Assembly (NCBI RefSeq): GCF_002218025.2
Contig: NZ_AP018681.1
Location: 620,001 to 684,000, forward strand
Length of the DNA: 64,000 bases
Direction: 5' to 3'
Origin: Vibrio casei
Lineage (GTDB): Bacteria > Pseudomonadota > Gammaproteobacteria > Enterobacterales > Vibrionaceae
In this document: positions 19,143 through 28,972 of the stretch, piece by piece
Layout of the letters: the number at the start of each line of letters is the position of its first letter
Position numbering within the stretch: the stretch's first letter is position 1
Position numbers and translations under genes: made by a program
Notes under the pieces: generated by a model
Told to the model about the DNA's origin: nothing
Databases searched by the model: none
What the model saw: only the letters and a program-made list of their open reading frames with translations

Positions 19143-19170
19143 AAAAAGCGCTGATTGATATCAGCGCTCA
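19143..19170 (-). terminator. Terminator of the MaoC gene
   Basis: AGCGCTGA / TCAGCGCT stem around a short loop. On the minus strand it is followed by TTTTTAT. It lies between maoC and ppiC. Confidence 0.85.
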
Positions 19171-19191
19171 TTAAAACTTAGTGCGTAGAAC

Positions 19192-19875
19192 TTAAAAGTA
19201 TAAACGAATTACGGAAACGACAATACAACCAGGGCGTCTTACTCCATCAATTTCTACTTTAATTTCACGTTCTATTTCTAAACCACGTTTAATCGGGGTG
19301 ACTTTTAACAATTTACTACGGGCTCTTACAGAGTTTCCCGATTTTACTGGATATGGGAAGCGAACTTCATTTAAACCTACATTCACGGTCATTTTTGCCG
19401 TTGGAAATGGTGGGTTCTTTTCATCCACACTATCCGTTAAGCGAGACAATAAAGAAAGGGTCAGAAAGCCATGGGCCACCGTTGTTTTAAAAGGAGATTC
19501 TTTTTCAGCTCTTTCCGTATCGGTGTGAATCCACTGCATATCTTCCGTCACTTGACCGAAAGCGTTAATTCGTTCTTGATCGATAGTTAACCAATCACCA
19601 ACATGTATCTCTTCACCGATTTTCCCACTCAGTTCTTGATATAAAGCTTCCGCTTCAGGTGACAATTCAATATCAGGAACCGCAACTGGGGCAACTTCTT
19701 CGTTAACCGCTGGAGTTTGATGCTCTTTTAGCCAAGGAAAGATTTGTTGAGAGTTTGCTCGATTAATAAAATCAGCCCAGTATTCTCTCAATACTGGCGA
19801 CATCAAATCTTTTAATTCAAATTGATGCTTCGCTAAAGAATCTGTTTTGTGCTTGATGATATCAACGACTTTCAT
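19192..19875 (-). CDS. MaoC-like (R)-specific enoyl-CoA hydratase
   Basis: A 227-residue protein: about 80 N-terminal residues of linker, then a hot-dog MaoC/PhaJ domain. The catalytic D-x4-H pair is D112 and H117 in EDMQWIHTD, followed by FKTTVAHGFLTLSLL. (R)-hydratases of this type supply (R)-3-hydroxyacyl-CoA for polyhydroxyalkanoate or fatty-acid pathways. The N-terminal SPVLREYWADFINRA segment is reminiscent of phasin-like or linker regions. The start is ATG 19875, at the first Met of the conserved MKVVDIIK; the upstream TTG/ATG extension is unlikely. No pha genes adjoin it. Confidence 0.88.
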   Translation of the reverse strand: MKVVDIIKHKTDSLAKHQFELKDLMSPVLREYWADFINRANSQQIFPWLKEHQTPAVNEEVAPVAVPDIELSPEAEALYQELSGKIGEEIHVGDWLTIDQERINAFGQVTEDMQWIHTDTERAEKESPFKTTVAHGFLTLSLLSRLTDSVDEKNPPFPTAKMTVNVGLNEVRFPYPVKSGNSVRARSKLLKVTPIKRGLEIEREIKVEIDGVRRPGCIVVSVIRLYF

Positions 19876-20279
19876 AATCAGTCTTTGCCCTATAAAAATG
19901 TTAAAAAGAACTCTTACCAGTTCTTTAATAAAGAGAATTTTGACCCACTTCACATATCTCTGCAAATACTTTCGAGCGTACAAGTGTATATTAATTTTAT
20001 AATTTATTTTTTTATCAACAAGTTAGCTAAATTTCATCTGATTGTCATTATTTATAATTTAACACTTCTCTGACCTATGTATGACGCTTTACTCGTAATA
20101 AAGCAAGTTTCTTACACTATAAAAATTCTATTTATATCTTGATATAAAACCTATTATGAGACTGTTCGTTATGAAAATTTTCTTTACAATTATCGGTAAT
20201 TTGATGACAGTCATGTTGAATATGAATGAATAAAAAGATCTGAAAGTAGGTGTGATTTACTAGAGGGAAAAATATCAAT
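19876..20279. other. 404-base spacer, no gene seen
   Basis: AT-rich non-coding DNA between the MaoC gene and the tRNA terminator. No recognised structure. Confidence 0.5.
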
Positions 20280-20311
20280 AAAAAAGGCCTATCATTTCTG
20301 ATAAGCCTTTA
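20280..20311 (-). terminator. Terminator of tRNA-Leu
   Basis: AGGCCTATCA / TGATAAGCCT hairpin with one mismatch. It is followed on the minus strand by a T tract, 8 bases past the tRNA 3' end. Confidence 0.8.
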
Positions 20312-20318
20312 ATATAGA

Positions 20319-20405
20319 TGGTGCCCCGGGCCGGACTTGAACCGGCACAGCGCGAACGCCGAGGGATTTTAAATCCCTTGTGTCTACCAATTCCACCACC
20401 AGGGC
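20319..20405 (-). tRNA. tRNA-Leu (anticodon UAA)
   Basis: An 87-base tRNA with CCA encoded. Acceptor arms are GCCCTGG and CCGGGGC (one G-U). The D-loop has GGTGGAATTGGTAGACAC, the anticodon arm is GGGATTTAAAATCCC with anticodon TAA, there is a long class-II variable arm, and the T arm is GCCGGTTCAAGTCCGGC. A palindrome CGCAAT/ATTGCG (20407-20423) directly precedes the mature 5' end and could form a leader hairpin in the precursor. Confidence 0.98.
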
Positions 20406-20650
20406 ACGCAATACTTTATTGCGATGCGCCTAACTCATTAGTTAAGACACCATCTTTGGTATCGCTTTCGCCATACCGCAAAATTTTCACTTGCAACTGC
20501 ATGAATCAGCTTTGTCGCGAGAACGAAACGTACTTTACTCGACTGGTAAAATGAGTCAACAAGAAATTTTATTTTTTTGATTCAAACGATTAAAAACCAC
20601 ACCAACCGTTCGAAAAACACACAAGTTGATGTTAAGAAGTCAATGTCAGT

Positions 20651-22102
20651 CTATTTCTGCTTTATAAAACGTTGCGTCATATTCGGCATGTAAGCCCAGT
20701 GATGATCAAAAATGTTCATTAATTCTGGATTACCATATTTAGATAAACTAATGGCATGAAAACGATTTTTCTTCAACTTAAGCTCATCGACTTGTTTGAT
20801 TAACTCTTTCGATTGTTTAGGAGCTATAAAATCAGACAATACCACTAAATCTGCTTGTTGATACTCACTTATTTGCATTTTTTTTATCGCGGCATTAATG
20901 GCAGGTTCAAGATCGGTTCCACCATGAAAAGTATAAGAAAGAAAATCACTGGCCTCACGTAGCCCATCTTGCTTGGTTAGCTGATAAGTCACAAAATCGG
21001 TTGAAAACAACACGACAAAGCACTCTCTATCTTCTGCTAATGCTATTTGCATAAGAGCAAACGCCATCGCTTTAACACATTGTTCAGGAAAACCACGCAT
21101 TGAACCAGAAGCATCGACACAAATAATAAAAGGCCCGGTATCCTCTTCCGCTTTCGCGGGATGAGGCTCCATTGCTTTCACTTTTCGAGAGGATTGCACC
21201 TTTCCTTGCATTTGATAATTCATTAAACGTTTATCAATTAGGTGCTTATAAAAAACCACTTCCAACTCTGGGTAAGCAAGAAATAATAATTCATTGGGGA
21301 GCAGTTTATTGAGGTCATTACTTTCATGTATGCCAACAATATCATCGGTTGCTTGTTGAGATAATGCCTCTTCAAACTCTATTCCTTGAGTGTATTGCAA
21401 CGGTTCATTAGGATCAGGATCTTGCTTTGCCATTCTTCCAAGCGTTTCGGCTATTTCTTGAAGTTTTGGATGTTTTTTTAAGAAATCCGCCTGCGATTTC
21501 ATGACAGACCAATCCGTTTTAGATAGGTTAACACTGGTCATATCCCACAAACGCCCTGCAATCGAAGCCGTATCTTGATGGGTATCAAGGTTATCCATCT
21601 GTTTTAACATTTCAAGACGTTGGTATAGTTCATCCAATTGTTGTTGCTTTTCTTTTTCTAACGTTTCTTCTTGAACTTGCTTCACGTTTTCAATGATGCA
21701 CTTATACCATTGATGACAAAAGAAATGTGGCAACATGGGATTTAAACGAGCATTATTTCCATTAACGAGTCGATTAGCTTCTAAATAAAACGTCGAAATA
21801 GGTTCTAACTTAGCCATTAAATCATCAATATTGGACAAAAACTGGCGCTCATTCCAATGAATCACTTCTTGATAAAGTGAGAGTTCACTTTGAAGATCCT
21901 CTGATTGCACAGCTTGTTTAACTTTTACACTCGCCTTTTTTTTCCATCTATTTAACTGGGATCGCACTAAAGATTTGATTTTTTTATTCTGTTCAACCAT
22001 TGGCATTAATTGTGAACGCCCCATTAAATCATGAAGTGCTGCTTCCACCATTTCTGTGTCTGCTAATAAAACAGCAATATCCAGTGCGTCTATCCCTAAC
22101 AT
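20651..22102 (-). CDS. viaA: ViaA, VWA-domain partner of RavA
   Basis: 483 residues, identical in length to E. coli ViaA. The N-terminal helical region is followed by a C-terminal von Willebrand A domain with intact MIDAS CVDASGSMRG (near residue 330) and the VVLSDF strand. ViaA stimulates the RavA ATPase; the pair is linked to respiratory-complex and Fe-S assembly and to aminoglycoside sensitivity in E. coli. It lies 19 bases downstream of ravA in one operon. Confidence 0.95.
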   Translation of the reverse strand: MLGIDALDIAVLLADTEMVEAALHDLMGRSQLMPMVEQNKKIKSLVRSQLNRWKKKASVKVKQAVQSEDLQSELSLYQEVIHWNERQFLSNIDDLMAKLEPISTFYLEANRLVNGNNARLNPMLPHFFCHQWYKCIIENVKQVQEETLEKEKQQQLDELYQRLEMLKQMDNLDTHQDTASIAGRLWDMTSVNLSKTDWSVMKSQADFLKKHPKLQEIAETLGRMAKQDPDPNEPLQYTQGIEFEEALSQQATDDIVGIHESNDLNKLLPNELLFLAYPELEVVFYKHLIDKRLMNYQMQGKVQSSRKVKAMEPHPAKAEEDTGPFIICVDASGSMRGFPEQCVKAMAFALMQIALAEDRECFVVLFSTDFVTYQLTKQDGLREASDFLSYTFHGGTDLEPAINAAIKKMQISEYQQADLVVLSDFIAPKQSKELIKQVDELKLKKNRFHAISLSKYGNPELMNIFDHHWAYMPNMTQRFIKQK

Positions 22103-22121
22103 AAAGAAGGCTTCACTCTAC

Positions 22122-23786
22122 TCATTTAAATACTTCATCAAGGCGACTTATTTTATTTACTGTCAACAGGCTCTCTTCTTGAACTTCTTTCACTAAGCTT
22201 GTGAGTTCTTGTAGGCTAGATTCAACGAATAATGGCAATGAGTTATCTAAAAAGCTATGAGGAAGACTTGAATGAAACTCTGTCATCGCATTTAGGACAT
22301 CAAATTCGATACCTTTCATTTCCCTAGTAACGGATGCAGATATTTTATGCCAATTGTCCAAAACGGATTGTTCAAAAGTATCATCTGTTACCAATGCAAC
22401 GGGAATAGCGCGATTAGCAATATCTTTGATCACTAAACGTTGATTCACGTCGACTTCAAAGTGAAAATGACAAAATGTGTTTTTTTTATTCACAAAACCA
22501 TAACCATTGCCTCCCCCTGCTTTTATCAATGATTCTAATTCTTTATACGGAATATACACCAAACGACTATCGCCCGTTTCATGATCAGTAACTGACATAT
22601 TACTTTGTAATAGTACCAATTTGACTAAGTCTGTCATATTACCGACTTGATAACGTTTAGCGCTTGAAAGATTATAAGAATACACATTTTTACGGCGAAT
22701 AGTCCCTTCAGTATCCAAAGATAATATCATCGAAAAATGGTCAGTGATCTCCGTTTCTAATTGCGATAATTGAGTTTGCTGAACTTCTATTCTTTGGCGT
22801 AAATGAGTTTGGTTAAAAGCATGTTCTTTTGCAAAAGTCGATATGCATTCCCTAACGGCCAAGCGTGAATGAGGCGAATTCCACAAACAGTCTTGCAATA
22901 ACATCAAATCCAAAACATTAATAGCATCACGCCCATTAAAATAGGCACTAGCTTTAAGCAATTTTACCGCTTTTTTCCAGCGTCTATCCGATACATACAT
23001 ATCACCAGGCGGTTGCCCTTCTTGAATCGGTGAATTTTCTTTGGCTTCAATCATACTTTTAAGATGAAATAGTTGTTCAAAGACCGATTCTGATAATTCA
23101 AGCTGATCCAATTCTTTTAACCACTGATGATATTCTTCATCTTTTATTGCTAATCCTTCCGAGACTTTGGCTTCTTGTGCCGTACCCACGGTTAGCATAG
23201 AACGAAAATTTTGTTTATTTTGAATTCGATTGACAAATACGCGAACTAACATTCGATCATATAACGCATCTAAACCACTGTCTTGTGTCGGAAGTTCATT
23301 TGACGCAGATATAAGCAAACGCATTGGCACCGGCTCAACATCGCTACCATTTTTGAATGTTTTTTCATTCACGACAGTTAACAGCGTATTTAATATTGCT
23401 GGGCCTGCTTTCCAAATTTCATCTAAGAAAACAACTTGAGACGTTGGAAGATAACCTTCCGTTAATCGAACATAGCGGCCATTATCTTTTAATTCTTGGA
23501 TACTTAATGGGCCAAACACTTCTTCAGGGGTAGAAAAACGCGTCATAAGATATTCAAAATAACTACTACTTTCAAATGCTTGGATTAATCGCTTTGCAAT
23601 CAAACTTTTTGCGATACCGGGAGGCCCGAGTAGAAAAACACTTTCCCCGGATAATGCTGCAAGCAAACACAGTTTTATCGTATCTTCTCTTTCATAGACA
23701 CCATCGGATAATGCCTGAACCAGTTTATTGATTCGTTCCGATAACAATGAGCGCTGAGCTGAAGTTCGACTTTGTGTTCTTTCCAT
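22122..23786 (-). CDS. ravA: RavA, MoxR-family AAA+ ATPase
   Basis: A MoxR-family AAA+ ATPase that in E. coli forms hexamers with ViaA and binds the inducible lysine decarboxylase LdcI. I choose ATG 23786 (AGGGG 7 bases upstream) over the upstream TTG, giving 554 residues against 498 in E. coli. Walker A GPPGIAKS is at 54-61, then EYLMTRFSTPEEVFGPLS, Walker B VVFLDEIWK, and sensor SNELP. The C-terminal region (LARA-like) is less conserved. This intact MoxR-VWA pair contrasts with the broken MoxR operon at 44-52 kb. Confidence 0.95.
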   Translation of the reverse strand: MERTQSRTSAQRSLLSERINKLVQALSDGVYEREDTIKLCLLAALSGESVFLLGPPGIAKSLIAKRLIQAFESSSYFEYLMTRFSTPEEVFGPLSIQELKDNGRYVRLTEGYLPTSQVVFLDEIWKAGPAILNTLLTVVNEKTFKNGSDVEPVPMRLLISASNELPTQDSGLDALYDRMLVRVFVNRIQNKQNFRSMLTVGTAQEAKVSEGLAIKDEEYHQWLKELDQLELSESVFEQLFHLKSMIEAKENSPIQEGQPPGDMYVSDRRWKKAVKLLKASAYFNGRDAINVLDLMLLQDCLWNSPHSRLAVRECISTFAKEHAFNQTHLRQRIEVQQTQLSQLETEITDHFSMILSLDTEGTIRRKNVYSYNLSSAKRYQVGNMTDLVKLVLLQSNMSVTDHETGDSRLVYIPYKELESLIKAGGGNGYGFVNKKNTFCHFHFEVDVNQRLVIKDIANRAIPVALVTDDTFEQSVLDNWHKISASVTREMKGIEFDVLNAMTEFHSSLPHSFLDNSLPLFVESSLQELTSLVKEVQEESLLTVNKISRLDEVFK

Positions 23787-23991
23787 GCTTTCCCCTAAAG
23801 ACTGATTTAAACCATTACTCTCGCCTATTCTGAGCAAAAGGGGAATACTTTTCTTATGTTAGATCAACTAGATTGCTAATTGTAGAGTACGTTTTGAGCG
23901 ACCAAAGAAAATGTTATCTAATAAACCTTTTCAATTTAAAGCCCCGGTGGCAGTATGACAAATTAACTGATTAAACGGATCCTTGATCTTT

Positions 23992-24513
23992 ATGAACCAG
24001 CAGACGATACATCGGTGGAAAAACATTGAATTAATCGAAGAAGATTCGCATCTGCCAAATGGGCGTATAGTGCGTCATACTACTATTGTTCACCCCGGCG
24101 CTGCAGTTATTCTGCCCATCACTCTTAACAATCAGGTCATCTTACTACGCCAATTTCGTCCGTCACTGAATAAATGGATTCTTGAGTTGCCCGCGGGAAC
24201 TATTGAGAATGATGAAGCTCCAATTGAATGCGCGCGCCGTGAACTCACTGAAGAAACCGGTTATCAGGCCAATACTTTTCATCCGCTTGGTCAATGTACA
24301 CCTCTTGCTGGATTTTGCGATGAAATACAACACTTATTCGTTGCAACTGATCTCAATCAAACCGCATCATTAAGTCTTGATGAAGACGAAGTTATTGAAG
24401 TGATTAAAGCCGATCTTAATACAATAGAGCACTGGATTCGTCATGATAAAATAACAGATGCGAAAACCATCACCTGTATTAGCAAAGCAAAATTATGCGG
24501 CTACTTTGATTAA
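23992..24513 (+). CDS. Nudix hydrolase, ADP-sugar pyrophosphatase type
   Basis: A 173-residue Nudix enzyme. The complete Nudix box is GTIENDEAPIECARRELTEETGY (G-x5-E-x7-R-E-L-x-E-E-x-G), and the preceding LLRQFRP...WILELPAG is characteristic of ADP-ribose/ADP-sugar pyrophosphatases (NudF-like). The start is uncertain: ATG 23992 is the first Met, while TTG 23983 has GGATCC closer upstream. It is followed at 43 bases by ltaE on the same strand. Confidence 0.88.
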   Translation: MNQQTIHRWKNIELIEEDSHLPNGRIVRHTTIVHPGAAVILPITLNNQVILLRQFRPSLNKWILELPAGTIENDEAPIECARRELTEETGYQANTFHPLGQCTPLAGFCDEIQHLFVATDLNQTASLSLDEDEVIEVIKADLNTIEHWIRHDKITDAKTITCISKAKLCGYFD

Positions 24514-24555
24514 TATATAACTAGCCATCTCTAGGGTAATAATAAGGAATATACT

Positions 24556-25563
24556 ATGGATTTTCGTTCTGACACTGTAACACAACCGACTGAAGCAATG
24601 CGTATTGCCATGGCTAATGCTATTGTCGGTGATGATGTATATGGAGATGATCCAACCATTAACGCTTTAGAGATTTGGGCAGCAGAACACCATGGTTTTG
24701 AGGCCGCCTTATTTACCTCTTCGGGCACTCAAGCAAACCTACTAGGTTTAATGTCACACTGTGAACGTGGTGATGAGTATTTGTGTGGTCAGCAAGCTCA
24801 TAACTATAAATTTGAAGGCGGTGGCGCTGCCGTTTTAGGTTCAATTCAACCACAACCAATTCAAAATGAGCCTGATGGCACTTTATGCTTAAAAGCGCTT
24901 GAGGCTGCAATCAAACCAGACGACATCCATTTTGCTCAAACCAAATTACTAAGTTTAGAAAACACGATTGGTGGAAAAGTACTCCCGCTGGCTTATTTAA
25001 AACAGGCTCGTGAATTTACCCATAAACATAACTTACAATTACACCTCGATGGTGCACGGGTTTATAATGCCGCGGTCGCATTAAATGTTGATATAAAAGA
25101 AATTTCCTGCTACTTCGACTCGATGACTATTTGTTTATCAAAGGGGTTATCCGCTCCTGTTGGTTCTTTACTATTAGGTAATAAAGCCTTTATCAATAAG
25201 GCGAGACGTATTAGAAAAATGCTTGGGGGGGGTATGAGACAAGCCGGTATTCTTGCTGCGGCAGGAAAACTAGCATTAACTGAGCAAGTCGAACAATTGA
25301 AAGTTGATCATGAAAATGCTCAACTTTTAGCCCATGGACTAAATCAACTATCCGCATTTGATGTCAATCTAGAGCAAGTTCAGACTAATATCGTACTAAC
25401 GTCGGTAGCTGAACACATCAATATGATGCAATTGCAAAGGGATTTACGAAAAGATGGCATTATAATCAGTAACGGTAACCCTTTAAGGTTGGTACTCCAT
25501 AACGATATCTCAAAAAATGACGTTTACGTACTTTTAGAAAAGTTGGCGGCTTATACCGCTTAA
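24556..25563 (+). CDS. ltaE: Low-specificity L-threonine aldolase
   Basis: PLP-dependent fold-type I aldolase that cleaves L-threonine and L-allo-threonine to glycine and acetaldehyde. The 335 residues match E. coli LtaE (333). It opens MDFRSDTVTQPTEAM. The PLP lysine is K196 in SMTICLSKGLSAPVGS, and the cofactor aspartate lies in LHLDGAR. The ribosome-binding site AATAAGGAAT precedes ATG 24556. It is probably cotranscribed with the Nudix gene. Confidence 0.95.
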   Translation: MDFRSDTVTQPTEAMRIAMANAIVGDDVYGDDPTINALEIWAAEHHGFEAALFTSSGTQANLLGLMSHCERGDEYLCGQQAHNYKFEGGGAAVLGSIQPQPIQNEPDGTLCLKALEAAIKPDDIHFAQTKLLSLENTIGGKVLPLAYLKQAREFTHKHNLQLHLDGARVYNAAVALNVDIKEISCYFDSMTICLSKGLSAPVGSLLLGNKAFINKARRIRKMLGGGMRQAGILAAAGKLALTEQVEQLKVDHENAQLLAHGLNQLSAFDVNLEQVQTNIVLTSVAEHINMMQLQRDLRKDGIIISNGNPLRLVLHNDISKNDVYVLLEKLAAYTA

Positions 25564-25678
25564 TAAGCACTCAACACAACCAGTTAAATGCCACTTTCAT
25601 CTCACTTTGAGTGGCATTAAAAAATATTACAAGCAATATCAACGTCAAGCCATTATACTATACAAATGGATAATATAT

Positions 25679-25693
25679 TCATTTGGTGAATCA
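25679..25693 (+). promoter_or_regulatory. Candidate autoregulatory operator before the TetR gene
   Basis: ATTCA-N5-TGAAT palindrome, overlapping a direct repeat of TCATTTGGT. It lies between a TATACT -10-like box (25654-25659) and GTG 25709. The position is typical for a TetR self-operator and supports the downstream start. Confidence 0.35.
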
Positions 25694-25708
25694 TTTGGTT
25701 GGAATATA

Positions 25709-26458
25709 GTGACTTTGGTAATAGATAAAAAACAAGGCCGTCGTAGTGCTCAAGAAGCAGAACAAACTAAGAAAGATATTCTTAGTGTTGCTGCTCGGTT
25801 ATTTTGTGAACATGGTTATAAAAAAGTATCACTGCGTTTAATCAGTGAACAAGCTGGCGTTTCACATAGCCTACTTCGCTATCACTTTGGCAGTAAAGAG
25901 AAGATTTGGCAGCATATTAGTGATTACATCTACCATAATTTTCAACACTATTATCAGCACATAATCGGATCATTGCCAAAAGGTTTACCCGCCAATGTTC
26001 AACTCTATAAACTGATGAATCGAATTCTGGCTTGTAGCTTGAGCGATCCTCGTGCTGTAAAGTTTTTAGCGGATGCAGTCAGGCAAGAAAAGAAAATGAT
26101 TAACTATTTTCTGGAACCAAGTAAAAAAGATAATCAAGTACTTGAAAAACTGGTTTCTGAATTCAAACAAGATTACCCGAACTCACCGATTACCGTTAAA
26201 ACACTCCGTTGGCAAGTATCCATCTATTCACATGCGGCAAGTACATTAGAGCCACTAATGCAACATGCCTTCAACGATTCTTGTCAAAATATTGCCATTT
26301 TTGAGCATTGGAAACAGTTCAATCGATTATTAGGTATCCAACTTCATATCAAAGATGAATATCTTGAACATCCAGAAAGCTTAAAACAAATGATTATATC
26401 ACCACCAAAAGATCTAAATGAAATTAGCGGTGATTGCCTCTCTTTTGATGAATATTAA
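25709..26458 (+). CDS. TetR-family transcriptional regulator
   Basis: A 249-residue TetR/AcrR regulator. The N-terminal helix-turn-helix is KKDILSVAARLFCEHGYKKVSLRLISEQAGVSHSLLRYHFGSKEKIW. A helical ligand-binding domain follows, and the tail is unstructured. I place the start at GTG 25709 (GGA 7 bases upstream), because the 34 residues before it are hydrophobic and lysine-rich, unlike TetR N termini. The frame has no ATG closer to the HTH. Its end overlaps the convergent rhlE by 35 bases. Effector and targets unknown. Confidence 0.88.
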   Translation: MTLVIDKKQGRRSAQEAEQTKKDILSVAARLFCEHGYKKVSLRLISEQAGVSHSLLRYHFGSKEKIWQHISDYIYHNFQHYYQHIIGSLPKGLPANVQLYKLMNRILACSLSDPRAVKFLADAVRQEKKMINYFLEPSKKDNQVLEKLVSEFKQDYPNSPITVKTLRWQVSIYSHAASTLEPLMQHAFNDSCQNIAIFEHWKQFNRLLGIQLHIKDEYLEHPESLKQMIISPPKDLNEISGDCLSFDEY

Positions 26459-27692
26459 GCTTGGCTTTAAGCTTACGTTTTTCAGACGATCGGCTACGCT
26501 TTCTCATTGGATCTTCTTCTTCAAAAGTAGGCTCATAACCTGGCAACCACTGCTGAGGTAGCCGAGTATTCAGTAGCGTTTCAATCGCATCAAGTAAGTA
26601 TTGTTCTTGTGGACACATTAGTGATATTGCTTGCCCTACTTCACCCGCACGCCCTGTTCGTCCAATGCGATGGACATAATCTTCAGCCTGAAACGGTAAC
26701 TCATAATTCACCACGTGTGGTAATTGCTGTATATCCAAACCACGAGCGGCTACATCAGTTGCAATCAATGCTCGTATTTTTCCAGACTTAAAATCATCCA
26801 ATGCTTTTTGTCTGGCGCCTTGAGTTTTATCACCATTAATCGAAGCGGCTTCTATACCATCCAATTTCAACTCTTTCGCCAGAGCGTCTGACGTTTGTTT
26901 TGTCTTAGTAAAGACCAACACTTGACGCCAATTTCTTGCTCCGATCAAATAAGACAATAACTCACGCTTACGAGATTTATTCACCGGATACACAATTTGC
27001 TCGACCAAGTCTGCGGTACTGTTTTCCGATGCAATTTGAATCTCAACAGGATCATTTAACAATTTATAAGCCACTTCACGGATACGTTTCGTGAAGGTTG
27101 CAGAAAAAAACAATGTCTGCTTTTCATGGTTCATTCTACGTAAAATTCTTTGTAAATCTGGCATAAACCCCATATCCATCATGCGGTCAGCTTCATCAAG
27201 CACTAAGGTTTTTGTGTCTTTTAAATGAATGTTTCCTACAAATAAGTGATCCAATAAACGCCCTGGTGTCGCCACCACGATATCAGCACCAGAAGCAAGA
27301 TTTTTAGTCTGGACCCCCATACTGGTTCCTCCATATACCACAACGATTTTCAAGCCTTGATTGTAAGAAACCAAACTTTCAAATACTTGTTGTGCTAGTT
27401 CACGAGTGGGAGTAAGCACTAATGCTTGAACGCTTGCAGCTTTAGATTTCGGTTTCTTATCCGCGCCACGATCAATATCAGTCAAGAGCATTTTCGAATC
27501 CAATATATTTTGAATAATAGGTAAACCAAATGCCGCGGTTTTTCCTGTTCCTGTTTGCGCACTCGCTAGAACATCACGACCTTGTAATATCAATGGTATA
27601 GCTTCAGATTGCACAGGGGTAGGCTTAGTCATACCAAGCTTTTGAAGAGTTTCAAGAATAACTAGAGATAAACCTAAGAGTTGGAACGACAT
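26424..27692 (-). CDS. rhlE: RhlE-like DEAD-box RNA helicase
   Basis: A 422-residue DEAD-box helicase close to RhlE. AQTGTGKT is at 45-52, PTREL at 95-99, DEAD at 166-169, SAT at 197-199 and HRIGRTGRAGE in domain 2. A short basic C-terminal tail (MRKRSRSSEKRKLKAKLN) is used in this group for RNA contact. It lacks the DeaD RNA-binding domain. The 3' end overlaps the convergent TetR gene. Confidence 0.9.
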   Translation of the reverse strand: MSFQLLGLSLVILETLQKLGMTKPTPVQSEAIPLILQGRDVLASAQTGTGKTAAFGLPIIQNILDSKMLLTDIDRGADKKPKSKAASVQALVLTPTRELAQQVFESLVSYNQGLKIVVVYGGTSMGVQTKNLASGADIVVATPGRLLDHLFVGNIHLKDTKTLVLDEADRMMDMGFMPDLQRILRRMNHEKQTLFFSATFTKRIREVAYKLLNDPVEIQIASENSTADLVEQIVYPVNKSRKRELLSYLIGARNWRQVLVFTKTKQTSDALAKELKLDGIEAASINGDKTQGARQKALDDFKSGKIRALIATDVAARGLDIQQLPHVVNYELPFQAEDYVHRIGRTGRAGEVGQAISLMCPQEQYLLDAIETLLNTRLPQQWLPGYEPTFEEEDPMRKRSRSSEKRKLKAKLNIHQKRGNHR

Positions 27693-28159
27693 AATGAACC
27701 TAATTGTACAGAAAATAGAAAGAGAAATTTAGTAGGAAAGCCCCCTACTGATAAAGGCAAGTTTACCACCCAAACTCAATTATGCTGATACTTTTCAACT
27801 TTCATCGGTTTTCTTTCTTATTTCCCGAGTTATTCTTGTCACAAGATTTTTTAATATGTTAAGCAAACGAACTTTCTAACAGGTAATTTACCTCATCCCA
27901 CCACTTTATTTTAGCCTGAGGTGAGTGAAGATAAATACTTTGGCCAACTAAGGGGGTTAATAATGATATGGGCTTACGTTTTACTTCTAGCATCAAATCT
28001 TGTATCGGCTCATCCCACTTATGAGTAAATAACTCATAAGTAGACCAATGAACAGGAAATAAGCTTTTCGCTTTAACATCGTGAGCTTACGGCAGCATAG
28101 CTCAACTTAACTCGCCAGCTCTGGTTTACTAAGTGCTTATCCAATATAAGGAAGGCACC

Positions 28160-28534
28160 ATGCAAAACCAGAAAAACCTGATTCAGGCCACTGCTGACTT
28201 TGAGCACTGGCGACAAACCCGCATTAATAAACATGCCAGTATCCCCGATGAACTACGCTGCTTAGCACTCAAGCTGCTTGAAGAATATCCGATCAGTCAC
28301 GTGACCAAAGCACTACGGATCTGCACCACCCAGCTCAATGACTGGCGCAAGCAACTTCCCGTTAAGTCGTCCGCTCCTGATTTTGTTCCGTTACAGATAG
28401 AGCCTGATTTACTACCTAAATCAGACCTGAGCCTTCAGCTCACTCTTCCTAATTCAAGTCAGATCTGTATCAGCGGCCTTGTCTCTCCTGACTTATTGCG
28501 AGCTCTGATACAAGAAGCAGGAGAAGTAAAATGA
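28160..28534 (+). CDS. tnpA: IS66 TnpA accessory protein
   Basis: A 124-residue helix-turn-helix protein of IS66 elements (ISPsy5/IS66 Orf1 type). The start is ATG 28160, with AAGGAAGG just upstream. The segment LRCLALKLLEEYPISHVTKALRICTTQLNDWRKQ is the HTH. The stop overlaps the tnpB start by 4 bases. Confidence 0.9.
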   Translation: MQNQKNLIQATADFEHWRQTRINKHASIPDELRCLALKLLEEYPISHVTKALRICTTQLNDWRKQLPVKSSAPDFVPLQIEPDLLPKSDLSLQLTLPNSSQICISGLVSPDLLRALIQEAGEVK

Positions 28535-28857
28535 TCCACCTGACTGCTGAGAGTAAAATCCTGCTTGCGACTCAACCAGCCGATTTTCGCTGTGGTATTG
28601 ATGGACTCGCCGCCCTGTGTCGTCATCAGCTAAAACAGTCGCCTCGTAGCGGAACCCTGTTTGTGTTTACCAACCGCCGTCAAACCATGCTTAGAGCATT
28701 ATGTTATGACGGCTCTGGCTTCTGGTTAATCAATAAACGCCTGAGCAAAGGCCGCTTTCAAGATTGGCCCCGTCATCACCAAGATGGGGTGACCCCTGTC
28801 GCCGCGAAGCAGCTTAAAGCTCTGTTGGTGGGGCTGCCTGGCTGGCAAAAAGTATGA
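28531..28857 (+). CDS. tnpB: IS66 TnpB accessory protein
   Basis: A 108-residue IS66 Orf2. The conserved block ADFRCGIDGLAALCR and FVFTNRRQTMLRALCYDGSG is diagnostic (TnpB, Pfam transposase Orf2 family). It is needed for IS66 transposition in studied members, but its biochemical role is unclear. It is translationally coupled to tnpA. Confidence 0.93.
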   Translation: MIHLTAESKILLATQPADFRCGIDGLAALCRHQLKQSPRSGTLFVFTNRRQTMLRALCYDGSGFWLINKRLSKGRFQDWPRHHQDGVTPVAAKQLKALLVGLPGWQKV

Positions 28858-28972
28858 CCGTACGCACACTATTCCCCCTTAAGTTATCGATCCTCACGAT
28901 CATGTTGACTGATCCCACAATGCTGGAATAATTGAGCGCATCAGCACTGCAAGCCAGCCGACAGGAACTTAA